Source: SIAJ01 sp036266155 (lineage in GTDB: Bacteria; Planctomycetota; Planctomycetia; Gemmatales; Gemmataceae). Taken from it: a stretch of DNA of 19,478 bases. Made by a program: the position numbers and the translations under genes. The DNA lies in NCBI GenBank assembly GCA_036266155.1, contig DATANR010000353.1, positions 1 through 19,478 on the forward strand, read 5' to 3'. Shown in pieces: positions 5,834 through 14,452 of this stretch; the stretch's first letter is position 1; every line of letters starts with the position of its first letter. The notes under the pieces are model-generated. The model worked only from the letters and a program-made list of their open reading frames with translations. It was not told the origin of the DNA and did not search any database.

Positions 5834-8800
5834 CTACGGCCACCGTCCGGCGCGCACCTGCGGCGCCAGCGTGTCCCACACGCGGACCGTGTGGTCGCCG
5901 GAACCCGAAATGAGCCGCGTGCCATCCGGTGTAAACGCAACCGAGTGAACATAGCCGTCGTGTCCACGCAACTCGGCCACTTCGCGGAAGCTGGCCGTGT
6001 CCCAGAGTCGCACCGAGTTGTCGAGACATCCGCAGGCGAGCCGCGTCCCGTCCGTGGTGAACGCGAGGCCGTAAACCTTACCCGGATGCCGCAACACCGC
6101 CGCCTCGCTCCAGTTCGACGTGTTCCAGACACGCGCCGTGCCGTCGATCGATCCCGAAACGAGACTGCCGCCGTCCGGACTGAAGGCGACGGCATACGTC
6201 GCGTTGGTGTGACCCGCCAATTTGGCAACGACGCTCTTGGACGCCATGTCCCAGATCCAAACCAGCTTGTCCTCGGACGCGGCCGCCAGCCAGCGGCCGT
6301 CCTTGCTGAACGCTACGTCGCGGACCGAATCGCCAATCGGGCCAAGTTGGACAGCCAATTCGTTGGTCGCAACGTCCCAGATGCCCACTCGATCGCCGCC
6401 GAGTCCGCTGGCGAGCATCTTGCCATCGTGACTGAATGCAAGTCGCGTGTCGCGCCAATGGTCTGATTCGGCATGCCAGCGCCGGACTTCCTTCCCGGCC
6501 TCGACGTCCCACAAATAGATCGTGTCACGACCCTTGCGTATCGTGTCCCGCGTTCGGCTCGCCAGTAATTTGCCGTCCGGGTGAAACGCGACCGACGTCA
6601 CGACGATATCTTTTCCAATCCCGTGGTCGAGCGTGGCGAGCACTCGGCCACTCGTCGCCTCCCAGATGCGAACGGTACCGTCCCACGACGCCGACGCGAC
6701 GCGCTCGCCATCCGGATGGACGGCGACCGAATACACGTAGCTTTGATGTCCCTTGAGTACGCCGTTGGCCTCGATGAGCCGGGCATCCCAAACGCGGATC
6801 GTGCCGTCATTGGCCGTCGAAATGAGATTCTTGCCGTCCGCCGTATAGGCGACGCCAACCACCTCATTCGTATGGCCATGCAGCACTTCAACCGGCTCGC
6901 CCGTCACGGCATCCCAGACACGCAAAGTGTGATCCTGCGATGCCGACGCCAGCCGCCGGCCATCCGGACTGAACGCGAGCTTGTAAATCCAGCCGCGATG
7001 GCCTTTCATCGTTTCGATCGGCTTGCCGGTCTTCACGTCCCACAGTCGCACCGTCTGATCCATCGCGCCGGTGGCGATCCGGGTTCCGTCGGGGCTGAAC
7101 TCGATGGCATCGACGCGATTGGTATGCCCCACGAGTTTGGCGACCGCGGCCCCGGTCGTTCCGTCCCAAATCTCCACCACATAGTCGGGCAGGTCGCCGA
7201 TCGTCACTAGGTAACGGCCGTCCAGGCTGAAGCGCGATCCATAGCGATGCTTGCCATGACAGCGCATGCGGGCGACGCGGGTTGCCGTGTTCATGTCCCA
7301 CAACTCGACTTCGCGGCTCCGGTCCTCGTCTTCGTTCTCGGCGAGCGCCAAGAAGCGCCCGTCCGGGCTCCACGAGGACACCGGAAAGGTGTTGATCGGA
7401 CCCTCGAAGCACCGGAGTTCCGCCCCCGTTGCCGCATCCCAAACGCGAATGGTCTTGTCGGCTGATTTCGTCATTACGCGGGAACCGTCGGCAGTCATTT
7501 TGATCGAGTTAATGTTGCCGCGATGGCCGCGCAGCTCGGCGACGACCTGGCCGGCTTCCGCGTTGTACACCTCCACCGTGTTGTCCGACAAAATGATGGC
7601 AAAGAGCTTTCCGTCGCGGCTGCGCGCAAAGTCATTCTCTTGCGGCAACGATGCGAAGCGGGCCAATCGGCGTCGATTGATTGGATCCCAGATTTCACTG
7701 CCGCCCGTTGGCCCGGATAGAAGCACGCGGCGGCCATCCATCAAAACTTCCGTAGTCCAGAGCGGCCCGTCGAGGCCGCCAAGCACATAAGTCGCCGCAT
7801 CCAGCCGGCTGTGGAAATGGTCCCACTCCCAGGCCCGATGTTCCTCCGGAGCAGCTTCGAGTTCGCGACGGGCACCGGCAACATTGTTGACCTGCAGTGC
7901 GCTCGCGGCGGCCAGGATGCTCGCCTGGTAGTGCTCCCAACGTTCGGCTTTCTCGCGCTCTTCGGCCTTGTCCCGCTGCGCGATTGCTTCTCGTCGGTCG
8001 CCTTCGGCGCGCCAGTAACTCCGCGACACGAGAGCGAACGCGAGCAAAAATGTTGCGACTACACCCATTAGCGAGCTGGCGACGAGCGGGTTGCGCTTAC
8101 ACCAGCGGGCCACGCGCTCCGAGTCAGTAATGCGCCGGGCCTGGATTGGCTTGCCGTCGAGAAAGAGTTTCAAATCCTCGGCGAGCGCGTGGGACGAGGC
8201 GTAGCGCCGACCGGCGTCTTTCTCCAGACATTTCGTGCAGATCGTGTCGAGATCGCGCGGTACGCCCGGTTGCAAGCGCCGCGGACTAACGGGCTCCTGG
8301 CCCCGAACCAGTGTCATCGTCTCGATCGGCGTGGCACCCTGGAACGGCACGCGGCCGGTGAGCAGTTCATACAGAATGACGCCGAGCGCATAGATGTCGA
8401 CGGCCGGTGACGGCGCCTCGCCAGCCGCCTGTTCGGGCGCCATGTATTCGGGCGTGCCGACGATCGTGCCGGCCTGCGTGACAAATCGGCCGGTGGAGTC
8501 CTTACTGTTTGTAAGTTGTTTCGCCAGGCCGAAATCCGCGATCTTCGGCTCGCCATCGGCCGTGAGGAGCACATTCGCCGGCTTCAGATCACGATGAACC
8601 ACGCCGAGCCGATGGGCGGCTGACGTCGCACGGGCGAGCTTTTCCACAATCTGTGCCGCCACTTGCGATGATTGCGGCCGTTCGGCCAGTCGGCATAGAT
8701 TGCCGCCGTCGACGAATTCCAACGCGATGAAGGGAACGTATTGTTCACCGCTGGCCGCACACTCCGCGGTGCCGACTTCAAAAACTTGAATGATGTTCGG

Positions 8801-9169
8801 ATGTTGCGTGCGCGCAACGGCTTCCGCCTCGGCCTGCAAGCGCTCGCGGAACTCCGGATCGTCGAGCGCCGCCCCGCGCAACATCTTCAATGCGACAGTG
8901 CGATTCAGGTCGCGATGCCGGGCTTTGTAGACGATCCCCATTCCGCCTGAGCCGATCACCGACAGAATCTCGTAGCCACGAATCCGGGGCCACTCGTTGC
9001 CGGCGCGCGGTGAAGAGCGGCCACGGCCTGGTTCCGAGCCGATCACAAGTCGTGTCGGGCACTCATTTTGGACCGGCGTTGGGCCGAGCGTGGTGCGTTC
9101 AGTGACGGCGGGGGTTCTGACTGAGCCCAAGGTTGCCTCCGGCAAAAGGCGCTCTCCGACTTCATGCAA
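5834..9169 (-). CDS. Transmembrane Ser/Thr protein kinase with WD40 repeats
   Basis: A Hanks-type kinase predicted to phosphorylate Ser/Thr. Counting from TTG at 9169 (1111 residues), the kinase domain is about 65-340. It has the Gly loop GSGGMG (73-78), Lys95 in VALK, HRDLKPAN with Asp194, DFG at 212-214, and the GTPEYMAPEQ activation segment. One membrane helix lies at about 363-383, followed by a charged, helical stretch (388-412). The rest is about 15 WD40 repeats (roughly 455-1105) with typical SPDG...VRLWD signatures, enough for two seven-bladed propellers and one more. The propellers are presumably on the far side of the inner membrane. All catalytic residues are present. The start is uncertain: TTG at 9145, with GGAGAG upstream, is an alternative to 9169. 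This architecture is common in planctomycetes. Its ligand and targets are unknown. Confidence 0.93.
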   Translation of the reverse strand: MHEVGERLLPEATLGSVRTPAVTERTTLGPTPVQNECPTRLVIGSEPGRGRSSPRAGNEWPRIRGYEILSVIGSGGMGIVYKARHRDLNRTVALKMLRGAALDDPEFRERLQAEAEAVARTQHPNIIQVFEVGTAECAASGEQYVPFIALEFVDGGNLCRLAERPQSSQVAAQIVEKLARATSAAHRLGVVHRDLKPANVLLTADGEPKIADFGLAKQLTNSKDSTGRFVTQAGTIVGTPEYMAPEQAAGEAPSPAVDIYALGVILYELLTGRVPFQGATPIETMTLVRGQEPVSPRRLQPGVPRDLDTICTKCLEKDAGRRYASSHALAEDLKLFLDGKPIQARRITDSERVARWCKRNPLVASSLMGVVATFLLAFALVSRSYWRAEGDRREAIAQRDKAEEREKAERWEHYQASILAAASALQVNNVAGARRELEAAPEEHRAWEWDHFHSRLDAATYVLGGLDGPLWTTEVLMDGRRVLLSGPTGGSEIWDPINRRRLARFASLPQENDFARSRDGKLFAIILSDNTVEVYNAEAGQVVAELRGHRGNINSIKMTADGSRVMTKSADKTIRVWDAATGAELRCFEGPINTFPVSSWSPDGRFLALAENEDEDRSREVELWDMNTATRVARMRCHGKHRYGSRFSLDGRYLVTIGDLPDYVVEIWDGTTGAAVAKLVGHTNRVDAIEFSPDGTRIATGAMDQTVRLWDVKTGKPIETMKGHRGWIYKLAFSPDGRRLASASQDHTLRVWDAVTGEPVEVLHGHTNEVVGVAYTADGKNLISTANDGTIRVWDARLIEANGVLKGHQSYVYSVAVHPDGERVASASWDGTVRIWEATSGRVLATLDHGIGKDIVVTSVAFHPDGKLLASRTRDTIRKGRDTIYLWDVEAGKEVRRWHAESDHWRDTRLAFSHDGKMLASGLGGDRVGIWDVATNELAVQLGPIGDSVRDVAFSKDGRWLAAASEDKLVWIWDMASKSVVAKLAGHTNATYAVAFSPDGGSLVSGSIDGTARVWNTSNWSEAAVLRHPGKVYGLAFTTDGTRLACGCLDNSVRLWDTASFREVAELRGHDGYVHSVAFTPDGTRLISGSGDHTVRVWDTLAPQVRAGRWP

Positions 9170-9401
9170 CTATGGGTCACAAATTTGCTGTGCGGGTTGA
9201 AAAGGCAGAAATTGCGATGGGAAGTGGACGCTCTTAGGCACTAGTTGCCTGGCCGCTAGTGGCTACGACCAACGTGCGACTGATTGGTTGCATTTCATTG
9301 CGCACCGCGCTAACATTCCTCCGGAAAAACTTGTTGATTTCGGAAAAGTAGAATTCGTTTTGCGCGGGGTGGGGGCGCGCCGACAGACGAATTTCGCGGG
9401 G

Positions 9402-10346
9402 TCATTTCCCCTTCTTAAAGAGATCGAGGAACCGATCCTCATACTTCTTGAACAGCCCAAGCCGGTCGAGCATGTGCTTCAGTTCGAAGGCCTTCGAGCG
9501 GTCCTTGCGGGCGGCTTGAAAGAGGTCTTCGATGCGGCGCTCGTCCTTGGGTTCGACATCGCCTTCGGACGTTGGTTCCGGGAAGGTCTCCTCGTCGTCG
9601 TCATCGTCGTCACCCTCGCCGTCGCCGTGTCCGAAGCCTTGCTCGACCCGGCTCATCAATTCCCCGAGTTGTTCTTCGACGACGCGCGCTTGCTCACTGA
9701 GTTCCGTGAAATCGATTTCGATGTCCGTCATCGTGGTAAACACTTCCAGCACGGCGAGCGACGCCTTGGGGAAGGGAAGCTGGGCGAACAAGTGCGGCAT
9801 TTCGCCGAGCAAGCAGGCGCCGTGCAAGCCCGATTCGGCAGCGACGCCGAGGAGCACACCGTTGAGGCCGCTGATCTGTCCTTCCTCGACCATTTCCAGT
9901 TCCAGACGCCGAAGCTCTTCTACCCCATCGTAATCGGTGGCCGCCCCATAGACGCGTGAGCGGGCATCGGGGCGCATGCGCGTGGCCATGGCCGCGAACG
10001 TCAGGATGCGCTCGACGCCTAGATCGGTCGCAAAGGAAACCAGTTGCTTGCAAAACGGGTATTTGCCGATCGGCGGTTGCGCCTCGCCCAGAAACACGAC
10101 CAGATCACGCTTGCGACGGGGATCGTTCCAGACGAAGAAGCGGTTGCGTGGACGCCGTGCCGGCTGAATGTGCCCGTTCTTGACGTCGACGTGGTCGATG
10201 TCGAACAGGTCGCCCGCTTCGAGTTCGGCAGCGACGTCCATGCCCAACTTGGCGAGTAGATAGTATCCCGCGTTGAGCGCCACGTGGCCCATGCCCGGCC
10301 AAACGGCCACCATCCACGGGTGGGTCAGGTTGAGCTTGGTGGCCAT
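9402..10346 (-). CDS. PAC2-family protein (proteasome assembly chaperone-like)
   Basis: A 314-residue soluble protein whose first 210 residues match the PAC2 family: WPGMGHVALNAGYYLLAKLGM (16-36), DLVVFLGEAQP (81-91), a middle segment ERILTFAAMATRM, then ISGLNGVLLGVAAESGLHGACLLGEMPH (158-185). In eukaryotes and actinobacteria PAC2 proteins act on proteasomes; in other bacteria their role is unknown. A helical stretch (212-236) leads to an acidic linker (DGEGDDDDDDEE, 242-253) and a basic, helical C-terminus ending KKGK, so no HbYX proteasome-docking motif is present. The ATG at 10346 has GAAAGG 6 nt upstream. It lies 232 nt upstream of the kinase on the same strand; co-transcription is possible but not shown. 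Confidence 0.8.
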   Translation of the reverse strand: MATKLNLTHPWMVAVWPGMGHVALNAGYYLLAKLGMDVAAELEAGDLFDIDHVDVKNGHIQPARRPRNRFFVWNDPRRKRDLVVFLGEAQPPIGKYPFCKQLVSFATDLGVERILTFAAMATRMRPDARSRVYGAATDYDGVEELRRLELEMVEEGQISGLNGVLLGVAAESGLHGACLLGEMPHLFAQLPFPKASLAVLEVFTTMTDIEIDFTELSEQARVVEEQLGELMSRVEQGFGHGDGEGDDDDDDEETFPEPTSEGDVEPKDERRIEDLFQAARKDRSKAFELKHMLDRLGLFKKYEDRFLDLFKKGK

Positions 10347-10431
10347 CGAAACCTTTCAAATCGAAACGGATTACCAATGTTGTTGCAGCAACGAGGATGC
10401 TGGGCCAAACGCCCGACGAACCCCATGCAGT

Positions 10432-10470
10432 GAGATTAGGCGCACGGGCACGCTTCAGCATCCTAATCTC
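10432..10470. promoter_or_regulatory. Inverted repeat in the PAC2 / DUF1553 divergent region
   Basis: GAGATTAGG (10432-10440) and CCTAATCTC (10462-10470) are perfect 9-bp complements around a 21-nt loop. A second pairing (GGATGCTG near 10395-10402 with CAGCATCC at 10456-10463) overlaps the right arm, so the two structures exclude each other. It lies in the roughly 206-nt gap between divergent genes and may be an operator or leader structure. Confidence 0.4.
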
Positions 10471-10552
10471 GGAAGTTCATGGCCGGTCGCCGGTCCGAGG
10501 GTTGTTCGCTCAGCAGCGAGCGCGATAATGGTGGAATCGACCATGGCGGGGG

Positions 10553-13500
10553 ATGACGATGATTCTTGGGTGCAAGATCGCGGTGCTCGTGGCCGGGCTG
10601 ACGATTGTTGCGACTGCTCGTGCGGCCGAGCCGCCGATCGATTTTGCTCGCGACGTGCGGCCAATCCTCTCGCACCATTGCTGGACCTGCCACGGCCCGG
10701 ACGAAAAGGCGCGCCAGGCCGGCTTGCGCCTCGATGACCGCGACGCCGCCATCAAGAAAAAAGCGATCGTCCCGCACGATCTCAAGGCGAGTAAGCTGGC
10801 ATCACGCATCGACGATCCCGACGAAGATCGCCGGATGCCGCCGCCCGAGAGCAAGCGGCCCATGACGGATCGCCAGAAGCAGATCTTGAAGGCGTGGATC
10901 GAACAAGGCGCCAAGTACTCGCAACACTGGGCCTTCAGCGCTCCCCAGCGGCCGGGAATTCCGGTCAGTCACGAGGGGCCGCCGATCCATAACGCGATTG
11001 ACGTGTTCGTTCGCCAGCGGCTCGCGCCAGCGAAGCTGGCGCCGGCCACGGAAGCCGATCGCGCCACACTGATTCGCCGGGTAACGCTTGACCTTACCGG
11101 CTTGCCGCCGACGCCCACTGACGTCGATGCGTTTGTCGCCGATGCGTCGCCCGACGCCTATGAGCGGCTTGTCGACCGTCTGCTAGCCTCGCCGCGCTAT
11201 GCCGAGCGCATGGCGATGGCATGGCTCGATGCCGCACGCTTCGCCGATACCAACGGCTTCAACAATGACGAGGATCGCACGCAATGGCCTTGGCGCGACT
11301 GGCTCATTAACGCGTTTGCGCAAGACAAGCCGTTCGATCGCTTCCTCGTCGAGCAGCTCGCCGGCGACCTGTTGCCGAACCCGACGTTGGACCAGCGCGT
11401 CGCCACGGCGTTCCTGCGCAATCAGGTGCACAACACCGAAGGCGGCATCATTCCGGAGGAATACCGAGTTGAGTACGTCGCCGACCGTGTGCACACAACC
11501 GCCACCGTTTTTCTCGGCCTATCGATGCAATGTGCCCGCTGCCACGATCACAAATACGATCCGATATCGCAGCGCGAATACTATCAGTTCTTCGGCTTCT
11601 TCCAGAACATCTCCGATCGACAGGCCAGCTACTCGAACTTTGTCGGCGCGGAGCCCTATGTTCGTGTTCCGTCAATTGAGCAGCGAACACGACTCGCCAT
11701 GCTCGAAACTCGTCGCACCGATCTCGAGCGGCGTCTCCGCGAACGGGAAACCGGCGCCGATGCTGCAGTTGCCGCATGGGAGAAAGCGCTCACGCCCGAC
11801 GCCCGTCGGAAGCTCGCTGGAGCCGGGCGCCTCTTGCATGTGCCACTCGACGAGAAGGCGGGCGCTGTCGTCGCGACTTCTGACCCGGCGGTCAAGGGAA
11901 TGATTCGCGGAACCGCCAAATGGAGCCCCGGCAAGGTCGGCGGAGCCTTGGACTGCGATGGTAAGACATGGGTCGAGTTCGCCGGCGACGTCGGGCCCGA
12001 TGGCGACACGCCATTTTCCGTCAGCGTTTGGGTTTATCCCGCGAACAACGGTCTTTATGCGCTGGCGTCGCGGATGGACGACGGCGCCGCTCATCGCGGC
12101 TGGGATGTGCTGCTCGAAAGCGGCCGCGTGTCCAGCCATCTCGTCAATCGCTGGCCGGACAATGGTCTCAAGGTTTTGACGCGCGACGCACTGACGCCGA
12201 ATGCCTGGCATCATGTGCTCGTCACTCACGACGGGTCGAAGAAGGGCGCCGGCGCGCACATCTATGTCGACGGCAAACCGCAAGCGCTGGAAGTCGCCAA
12301 CGACACGCTTCGTGACACGACGCACACGGACAAGCCGTTTCACATCGGTCGCCGTGGCGCATCGCTGCCGTTTCAAGGCAAGCTCGATGACGTTCAACTT
12401 TTCGGCATCGCGTTGACCGAGGCGAATGCCGCGCAGCTCGCCGCCGGTCAGCCGGCCGATCTCGCCGACACCTTGCTCGCCGTTCCCGCCGAAAATCGCA
12501 CGCCGGCGGCGGTGGCATCGATTCGGCGGTTCTACCTGGAGCGTGTGGACACAGAATTCGCCAAGTTGAAAACCGAATTGGCAACGATCGGTCGGGAACG
12601 AGCGGAAGTGGAGAAGACGTTTCCCGTAGTGATGATCATGGAAGAGCTGCCCAAGCCACGCGAACTGTTCGTGCTCAAGCGCGGCCAGTACGACCGACCC
12701 GGCGACAAGATCGCAGTCGGTGTACCAGCAATCTTTCCGCCGCTGCGGGTTCAGTCGAGCGCAGCCAATCGTTTGGACCTGGCGAATTGGCTGATCGATC
12801 CACAACATCCGCTGACGGCACGGGTCGCCGTCAATCGCTGGTGGCAGTCCTACTTCGGCGTCGGACTCGTCAAGACCGTCGAGGACTTTGGCGTCACTGG
12901 CGAATATCCGAGCCATCCCGAATTGCTCGACTGGTTGGCGACCGAACTGATTCGTACGGGCTGGGACGTTAAGAACATGCAGCGATTGATCGTCACATCG
13001 GCGACGTATCGGCAGGATGCGCGAATGACGAAGGAATCTGTCGAACGTGACCCGGAGAATCGGCTGCTCAGTCGTGGGCCGCGCTATCGCCTGACGGCCG
13101 AAGGGGTGCGCGACAACGCCCTGGCCGTCAGCGGCTTGCTCGTCGAACGAACCGGCGGACCGAGTGTGAAGCCGTATCAGCCGCCGGGCCTTTGGGAGGA
13201 CGTGACCGTTGAGCGGCGCGGCAAGTATGTCGCCGACACGGGCGACGGCCGGTATCGCCGAAGCCTGTACACGTTTTGGAAACGGACGTGCCCGCCGCCC
13301 GCACTCATGACGTTTGACGCACCCAACCGCGAGGTATGTGTCGCACGCCGAGCAACCACCAACACTCCGCTGCAGGCGTTGGTTCTGTTGAACGACCCGA
13401 CCTACATCGAGGCGGCGCGAAATCTTGGCGAGCGAATGATGGTGGAAGGCGGGCCAACCGCGGCGGGGCGGCTCACAGCCGGGTTCCGTCGCGCCGTCGC

Positions 13501-13711
13501 GCGACCACCGACCACGGAAGAATTGCGCGTCCTATTGCCGTTCCATTTGGATTGTGTGCAACGTTACCGCGACGATCCTGAATCGGCGAAGAAGCTATTG
13601 GACGTTGTCGATCCGAAGAATCAGTCGGCTCTCGACATTGCCGAACGGGCTGCGTGGACCGCGGTCGCCAGTCTGATTCTGAACTTGGACGAGACGATTA
13701 CGAAGCGATAA
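10553..13711 (+). CDS. Exported PSCyt1-DUF1549-LamG-DUF1553 planctomycete protein
   Basis: A 1052-residue exported protein with a signal peptide (1-24). Domains in order: a planctomycete cytochrome C domain (about 30-125) with C43-W-T-C46-H47 and MPPP (95-98, likely axial Met); DUF1549 (about 145-352) with a second C327-A-R-C330-H331 motif; a coiled-coil-like stretch (375-410); a LamG/concanavalin-like domain (about 424-630); and DUF1553 (about 735-985). Such proteins are abundant in planctomycetes and are often proposed to act in polysaccharide degradation with haem-linked electron transfer, but this is not proven. ATG at 10553 is used; ATG at 10559 has better spacing to the GGGGG motif. The usual DUF1501 partner is not found downstream, where a terminator and an opposing gene follow. 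Family assignment is secure, substrate is not. Confidence 0.93.
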   Translation: MTMILGCKIAVLVAGLTIVATARAAEPPIDFARDVRPILSHHCWTCHGPDEKARQAGLRLDDRDAAIKKKAIVPHDLKASKLASRIDDPDEDRRMPPPESKRPMTDRQKQILKAWIEQGAKYSQHWAFSAPQRPGIPVSHEGPPIHNAIDVFVRQRLAPAKLAPATEADRATLIRRVTLDLTGLPPTPTDVDAFVADASPDAYERLVDRLLASPRYAERMAMAWLDAARFADTNGFNNDEDRTQWPWRDWLINAFAQDKPFDRFLVEQLAGDLLPNPTLDQRVATAFLRNQVHNTEGGIIPEEYRVEYVADRVHTTATVFLGLSMQCARCHDHKYDPISQREYYQFFGFFQNISDRQASYSNFVGAEPYVRVPSIEQRTRLAMLETRRTDLERRLRERETGADAAVAAWEKALTPDARRKLAGAGRLLHVPLDEKAGAVVATSDPAVKGMIRGTAKWSPGKVGGALDCDGKTWVEFAGDVGPDGDTPFSVSVWVYPANNGLYALASRMDDGAAHRGWDVLLESGRVSSHLVNRWPDNGLKVLTRDALTPNAWHHVLVTHDGSKKGAGAHIYVDGKPQALEVANDTLRDTTHTDKPFHIGRRGASLPFQGKLDDVQLFGIALTEANAAQLAAGQPADLADTLLAVPAENRTPAAVASIRRFYLERVDTEFAKLKTELATIGRERAEVEKTFPVVMIMEELPKPRELFVLKRGQYDRPGDKIAVGVPAIFPPLRVQSSAANRLDLANWLIDPQHPLTARVAVNRWWQSYFGVGLVKTVEDFGVTGEYPSHPELLDWLATELIRTGWDVKNMQRLIVTSATYRQDARMTKESVERDPENRLLSRGPRYRLTAEGVRDNALAVSGLLVERTGGPSVKPYQPPGLWEDVTVERRGKYVADTGDGRYRRSLYTFWKRTCPPPALMTFDAPNREVCVARRATTNTPLQALVLLNDPTYIEAARNLGERMMVEGGPTAAGRLTAGFRRAVARPPTTEELRVLLPFHLDCVQRYRDDPESAKKLLDVVDPKNQSALDIAERAAWTAVASLILNLDETITKR

Positions 13712-13716
13712 ATGCG

Positions 13717-13757
13717 GAATGCCGATGTATCGAGGATCACTCGACACATCGGCATTC
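13717..13757. terminator. Bidirectional hairpin between convergent genes
   Basis: GAATGCCGATGT (13717-13728) pairs perfectly with ACATCGGCATTC (13746-13757). The loop adds a further 5-bp stem (TCGAG/CTCGA) after one mismatch, giving a very stable hairpin. It starts 5 nt after the DUF1553 stop and lies 20 nt from the stop of the opposing gene. No long T-run follows on either strand. Confidence 0.6.
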
Positions 13758-13776
13758 GCCAACGCGAACGAACTCG

Positions 13777-14079
13777 CTAGCTTCGCCGCGCCTCGACCTT
13801 GGTCACTTTCTTGTCGTCCCCCATCGTCACCTTGATCTTGTCGCCCTTCTTCAGATCGGCCAGTTTGGCTTCTTTGCCGTTCAGCGTCACCTTGGCATCG
13901 GCGCCGACCTCGTGGGTATGCTCGTCCTTGCCGTCCTTGCCCGACATCGTCAACTTGTGTTCGGCGACGGAAACCACCGTTCCTTCGTGGGTGTTGTCAT
14001 CCTTGGCAAATGATGGGTTGCCGAACCACAGAACCAACGCCAGCGCGGAAACCGCGGTTAACAGATTGCGACACGTCAT
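13777..14079 (-). CDS. Small exported DUF5666-like protein
   Basis: A 100-residue protein with a signal peptide (MTCRNLLTAVSALALVLW, cleavage likely near SFA-KD at residues 23-27). The mature part begins HEGTVVSVAEHKLTMSG and later has the pattern VTLNGKEAKLADLKKGDKIKVTM. This resembles the small beta-barrel of DUF5666-type domains (GTV...L.V, then V..NGK...L.DLK.GD.V.V). It is Lys/Asp/His-rich and lacks cysteine in the mature part. Function unknown; binding of a cation or ligand is only a guess. ATG at 14079 is chosen over the open upstream extension because it gives the signal peptide and has GAGGAG about 8 nt upstream. It converges with the DUF1553 protein across a shared hairpin. Confidence 0.75.
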   Translation of the reverse strand: MTCRNLLTAVSALALVLWFGNPSFAKDDNTHEGTVVSVAEHKLTMSGKDGKDEHTHEVGADAKVTLNGKEAKLADLKKGDKIKVTMGDDKKVTKVEARRS

Positions 14080-14263
14080 CGCGATGCTCCTCAAGGTTCG
14101 TTCCGGTCGGCTTTGCGAATGTCCGTTTCGACCGCGACGGCACACACCGTCGGGCGGGACCGATGCCGCCGGCTAACGTGGAGGATCATCAGGCAATCGA
14201 TATGCCGTTGATGGCTAAGCTCGTGCATCCGTCACATCGAGAACGTGATGCGCGCAAGAAAGA

Positions 14264-14352
14264 ACGGGCGGATCGGCCACGATGGTCTCTGGTGTTGGAA
14301 CCAGGGTGTGCATCAAAGACACACCAGAGACTACGTTCACCAATCCGCCCGT
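14264..14352. repeat. Nested inverted repeat, possible structured RNA or mobile remnant
   Basis: The outer arms ACGGGCGGAT (14264-14273) and ATCCGCCCGT (14343-14352) are perfect complements. Inside, GTCTCTGGTGT (14285-14295) pairs with ACACCAGAGAC (14321-14331), extendable by two pairs. A mutually exclusive hairpin, GGTGTG (14305-14310) with CACACC (14320-14325), shares the right arm. The alternative foldings resemble a regulatory RNA, but a decayed small inverted-repeat element is also possible. Confidence 0.55.
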
Positions 14353-14360
14353 GGCTGCAC

Positions 14361-14450
14361 AGCGATCCGACGGACGACCCGCCCCGGCGCGACCCAGTTT
14401 TCGACGCACGACCCCAGTCACGGGTTGGGCAGGTCGCCCATCGGACCGCT
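14361..14450. repeat. 24-nt imperfect inverted repeat next to the usp stop codon
   Basis: Arms 14361-14384 and 14427-14450 are complementary at 20 of 24 positions; in RNA some mismatches would be G-U. The loop is 42 nt. On the + strand the hairpin is followed by TACTATTTTT, like an intrinsic terminator. On the - strand it begins 2 nt after the usp stop and has no T-run. It may end a + strand transcript from 14264 onward, or stabilise the usp mRNA 3' end. Confidence 0.5.
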
Positions 14451-14452
14451 TA

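Larger units (their letters stand above)
14080..14452. other. Intergenic region rich in inverted repeats
   Basis: This 373-nt stretch lies between two - strand genes. About 14080-14220 shows nothing beyond the Shine-Dalgarno of the small exported gene. From 14225 to 14450 there are several nested or successive inverted repeats, described separately. No protein-like reading frame is convincing on either strand. Confidence 0.6.

Noticed and set aside
9237..9263. Weak hairpin GGCACTAG/CTAGTGGC between kinase and PAC2 genes
   Set aside because: Only 7 of 8 arm positions pair and no T-run follows; it could easily occur by chance.
11672..12916. 414-codon - strand open frame inside the DUF1553 gene
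   Set aside because: It is antisense to strongly conserved domains and has no recognisable motif.
14080..14145. Upstream start for the small exported protein
   Set aside because: It would place about 22 arginine-rich residues before a clean signal peptide; ATG at 14079 has GAGGAG upstream.
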